A DNA stretch of 64,000 nucleotides. Origin: Azophilus sp965214305. GTDB lineage: Bacteria > Pseudomonadota > Gammaproteobacteria > Pseudomonadales > Azotimanducaceae. Shown here in pieces: positions 61,496-64,000 of this stretch (its first letter is position 1; each line of letters begins with the position of its first letter). Location: NCBI GenBank assembly GCA_965214305.1, contig OZ243949.1, positions 372,001 to 436,000 of the forward strand, given 5' to 3'. The notes beneath the pieces were generated by a model. That model worked only from the letters and a program-made list of their open reading frames with translations. It had not been told where the DNA came from and made no database searches. A program made the translations under genes and the position numbers.

Positions 61496-63076
61496 ATGCG
61501 AGCGAGCGATATTCACGATCAGCAATTGCTGATTATTGATTTCGGTTCTCAATATACCCAGTTGATCGCCCGCCGGGTGCGGGAGCTGGGGGTATATTGC
61601 GAGATCCTGCCCTATGATTATGCGCCGGAAAGGCTGGCCGAGCGGATGCACAAGGTGCGTGGCGTCGTGCTTTCCGGCGGCCCGGAATCGGTCGTCGAAG
61701 GATCCGCGCCGCGCATCCCCGATATTTTGCTGGCCAGCGGCCGTCCGGTGCTCGGTATCTGCTACGGCATGCAGGCCATGGCGGCGCAGCTGGGCGGAAC
61801 CGTGCGCACATCCGTCCGGCGCGAATTTGGCCATGCCACCATTGTCGCGGAGAAGGGCTCGCGTTTGTTGGGTACACTGGATTTCGAACCGGGCAATCGG
61901 TTATCCGTTTGGATGAGCCACGGTGACAAGGTTACCGCCGCACCCCCGGGTTTCCGCGTGACGGCTTCGACCGACAGTGCGCCCATTGCCGCGATGGAAC
62001 ACGAAACCAAGCCTTGGTTCGGCTTGCAGTTCCACCCGGAAGTGACCCATACCCGCCAGGGTGGGGCGATCTACCGGCGTTTTGCCCGCGAACTGTGCGG
62101 TTGCGATGGTTCCTGGACGCCGGCTAATATCGTTGCCGACGCGGTGGCCAATGCTCGCCGTTTACTTGGCGATGAGCGCGTCGTACTCGGTTTGTCCGGC
62201 GGTGTGGATTCGAGTGTGGTGGCGGCCCTGCTGGCCAGAGCCGTGGGTGACAGACTCAGTTGCGTGTTCGTCGACAACGGCCTGCTGCGCAAAAACGAGC
62301 GGGAAGAAGTTGAGGCGACCTTCGCACCATCCAATGCCTTGAATCTCAACCTTGTCACGGTGGACGCCCGCCAAGAGTTCTATGCCAATCTTGCCGGCAT
62401 CGAGGATCCGGAAGCCAAGCGCAAGGTGATCGGCAGTACCTTCATCGATGTGTTTGAACGGGAGGCGAAACGGCTGCAGGAGGTGTCTTGGCTTGCCCAG
62501 GGCACCATCTATCCGGATGTCATCGAATCCGCCGCCAGCGCCCACGGCAAGGCCCACGTCATCAAATCGCACCACAATGTGGGCGGGTTGCCGGAGCGGA
62601 TGTCGTTGCGGCTGATCGAGCCGTTGCGCGAATTGTTCAAAGACGAGGTGCGTCGCATCGGCCTGCACCTGGGGCTGCCCCGCGAACTGGTGTATCGGCA
62701 TCCGTTTCCGGGCCCCGGCCTTGGCGTGCGCGTGCTCGGCGAAATCAAGCGCGAGTATTGCGACACCCTGCGCGCCGCCGACGCAATCTTTATCGAGGAA
62801 CTCCGCGCCGCGAACTATTACGACCGTGTCAGCCAGGCGTTCGCCGTCTACCTGCCGGTGAAGTCGGTCGGCGTGGTGGGAGACGCCCGACGTTACGAAC
62901 CCGTCATCGCCCTGCGGGCGGTGGAAACGGTGGATTTCATGACCGCCCGCTGGGCGCACCTACCCTATGCATTGATCGAACGGGTTGCCAACCGCATCGT
63001 CAACGAGATTGCCGCCGTATCCCGTGTGGTCTATGACGTATCGAGCAAACCGCCAGCCACGATCGAGTGGGAGTAA
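61496..63076 (+). CDS. guaA: GMP synthase (glutamine-hydrolysing)
   Basis: A 526-residue two-domain enzyme converting XMP to GMP. Amidotransferase domain: IIDFGSQYTQLIARRVRELG, nucleophile Cys in PVLGICYGMQAM, His/Glu in GLQFHPEVTHT. ATP pyrophosphatase domain: P loop VLGLSGGVDSSVVAAL near residue 226, then RHPFPGPGLGVRVLGEI in the dimerisation region and the C-terminal KPPATIEWE. Pair with guaB as in most gammaproteobacteria. Confidence 0.96.
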   Translation: MRASDIHDQQLLIIDFGSQYTQLIARRVRELGVYCEILPYDYAPERLAERMHKVRGVVLSGGPESVVEGSAPRIPDILLASGRPVLGICYGMQAMAAQLGGTVRTSVRREFGHATIVAEKGSRLLGTLDFEPGNRLSVWMSHGDKVTAAPPGFRVTASTDSAPIAAMEHETKPWFGLQFHPEVTHTRQGGAIYRRFARELCGCDGSWTPANIVADAVANARRLLGDERVVLGLSGGVDSSVVAALLARAVGDRLSCVFVDNGLLRKNEREEVEATFAPSNALNLNLVTVDARQEFYANLAGIEDPEAKRKVIGSTFIDVFEREAKRLQEVSWLAQGTIYPDVIESAASAHGKAHVIKSHHNVGGLPERMSLRLIEPLRELFKDEVRRIGLHLGLPRELVYRHPFPGPGLGVRVLGEIKREYCDTLRAADAIFIEELRAANYYDRVSQAFAVYLPVKSVGVVGDARRYEPVIALRAVETVDFMTARWAHLPYALIERVANRIVNEIAAVSRVVYDVSSKPPATIEWE

Positions 63077-63083
63077 TGACCGC

Positions 63084-64000
63084 TCAAATCTTGACAATCA
63101 CGGTTTTCAGTTGCGTGTAGTGGTGTAGTGCCTCAATGCCTTTTTCGCGGCCGATACCGCTTGCCTTGTAGCCACCGAACGGTATTTCTATGCCGCCCGC
63201 AACCCAGTCGTTCACGTACACCTGCCCGGCTTCGAGCGCCGCCGCCACCCGATGCGCCCGGGCTATGTCCTTGGTCCAGAGCCCGGCCGCCAATCCGTAT
63301 TGGGAGGCGTTGGCCAGCTTGATGGCTTCGTCTTCGTCGCTGAATGGCATCACGGTCAACACCGGCCCGAAAATCTCTTCACTGAACAGCCGCGACGATG
63401 GATCGCTCACCTTGTAGATCGTGGGCGGCACGAAGTAGCCGCCGAGATTGCCGGGCACCGCCCGCCCGCCGGTGATCGGTTCGAGACCCTCGCTTGCCGC
63501 TATGTCGAAGTACTCCTGAACCTTGGCGAATTGAGCCGCCGTGGTCAGCGGCCCGATGTGCGTGCCCGGCTCGACCTGGGCGGCACCCGCCTTGAGGCCC
63601 CGCAGAACGGGTTCGAGAATCGGCTCCTGTACCAGCAAGCGCGTGCCGGCGGAACAAATCTGCCCGGCATTGCCCACAAAAGCACGGATGGAACCGGGTA
63701 TGGCTTGTGCCAAGTCGGCATCGTCGAAGACCAGGTTGGCCGATTTGCCGCCGAGCTCAAGCGTTACGGGAATGATCCGCTCCGCCGCGATGGCACCGAT
63801 TTCTCGGCCCGCCCGCAACGACCCGGTGAAGGCGACTTTGCGCACCTCCGGATGCTTGACGATGGCCGCACCCGCCTGCGGGCCCGTGCCGAGCACCACA
63901 TTCATAACGCCGGGCGGCAAGCCGCACTCACTCGCGATGCGGGCCAACTCGGCGGTTGTGCCCGAGGTGAACTCGCTCGGCTTGGCCACCACCACGTTAC
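63084..64000 (-). CDS. Aldehyde dehydrogenase (NAD(P)-dependent), partial at its N-terminus
   Basis: The last 305 or so residues of an ALDH-superfamily enzyme; the start lies beyond the window. Present are VVAKPSEFTS, AFTGSLRAGREIGAIA, the general-base Glu in VTLELGGKSANLVF, the nucleophile Cys in GNAGQICSAGTRLLV, EEIFGPVLTVMPF and IPFGGYKASGIGREKG. The catalytic residues are intact. Succinate-semialdehyde, betaine or aromatic aldehyde substrates are all possible. It converges on guaA. Confidence 0.87.
   Translation of the reverse strand, partial: NVVVAKPSEFTSGTTAELARIASECGLPPGVMNVVLGTGPQAGAAIVKHPEVRKVAFTGSLRAGREIGAIAAERIIPVTLELGGKSANLVFDDADLAQAIPGSIRAFVGNAGQICSAGTRLLVQEPILEPVLRGLKAGAAQVEPGTHIGPLTTAAQFAKVQEYFDIAASEGLEPITGGRAVPGNLGGYFVPPTIYKVSDPSSRLFSEEIFGPVLTVMPFSDEDEAIKLANASQYGLAAGLWTKDIARAHRVAAALEAGQVYVNDWVAGGIEIPFGGYKASGIGREKGIEALHHYTQLKTVIVKI

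Overview
The window is GC-rich DNA (roughly 60 percent by eye) from a gammaproteobacterium. The evidence is gene order: queA-tgt-yajC-secD-secF-iscS-trmJ-suhB, rlmN-pilW-rodZ-hisS-yfgM-bamB-der, divergent pepA/lptF-lptG with holC-valS behind pepA, and divergent xseA/guaB-guaA. The abundance of acyl-CoA dehydrogenases, a family III CoA-transferase, a thiolase and a Rieske oxygenase suggests a heterotroph or mixotroph that degrades CoA-activated or aromatic/terpenoid acids. Small mobile repeats and gene relics are numerous, so the genome looks plastic; species cannot be named from this.

Layout. 1-1618: 3'-truncated secreted fibronectin type III protein on the minus strand, with a 20-G homopolymer upstream. 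2077-5128: TPP-dependent 2-oxo acid/acetoin dehydrogenase E1 beta and alpha plus a TetR regulator. 5305-8717: Rieske oxygenase, Rieske ferredoxin, SDR and ThuA-like protein in one operon behind a good sigma-70 promoter. 9077-15982: LLM oxidoreductase relic, two acyl-CoA dehydrogenases, malate synthase G, a sodium/solute symporter relic and a CaiB-type CoA-transferase. 16073-18525: hisH-hisF and a quinone oxidoreductase. 18821-27668: valS (frameshifted as written), holC, pepA, lptF, lptG, an RDD protein and a thiolase-like protein. 28546-40046: tRNA-Leu, queA, tgt, yajC, secD, secF, iscS, trmJ, suhB, ndk, rlmN, pilW. 40037-45982: rodZ, hisS, yfgM, bamB, der, with ispG missing from its usual place.

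45992-56603 is a defence island with a nested structure. A BREX type 3 locus has been gutted. Its first gene, brxF, is intact; brxC stops after 51 codons at the end of an IS5-type element; then comes a complete type I restriction-modification cassette (hsdM, hsdS, a DUF3800 gene, a small BECR/RelE-like putative nuclease gene, hsdR); then a second IS5-type relic; then the decayed 3' part of BREX-3 pglZ and a terminal BrxA-like gene. The type I cassette looks functional and the BREX system looks dead. The DUF3800 and putative nuclease pair inside the type I operon is the least explained part.

56649-64000: M23 peptidase, xseA, a debris field (TonB receptor, methyltransferase and PIN-domain fragments, plus an 87-bp MITE-like element with a 10-bp flanking duplication), guaB with a clear promoter, guaA, and a partial aldehyde dehydrogenase. 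Three families of short inverted-repeat elements recur between genes across the window.
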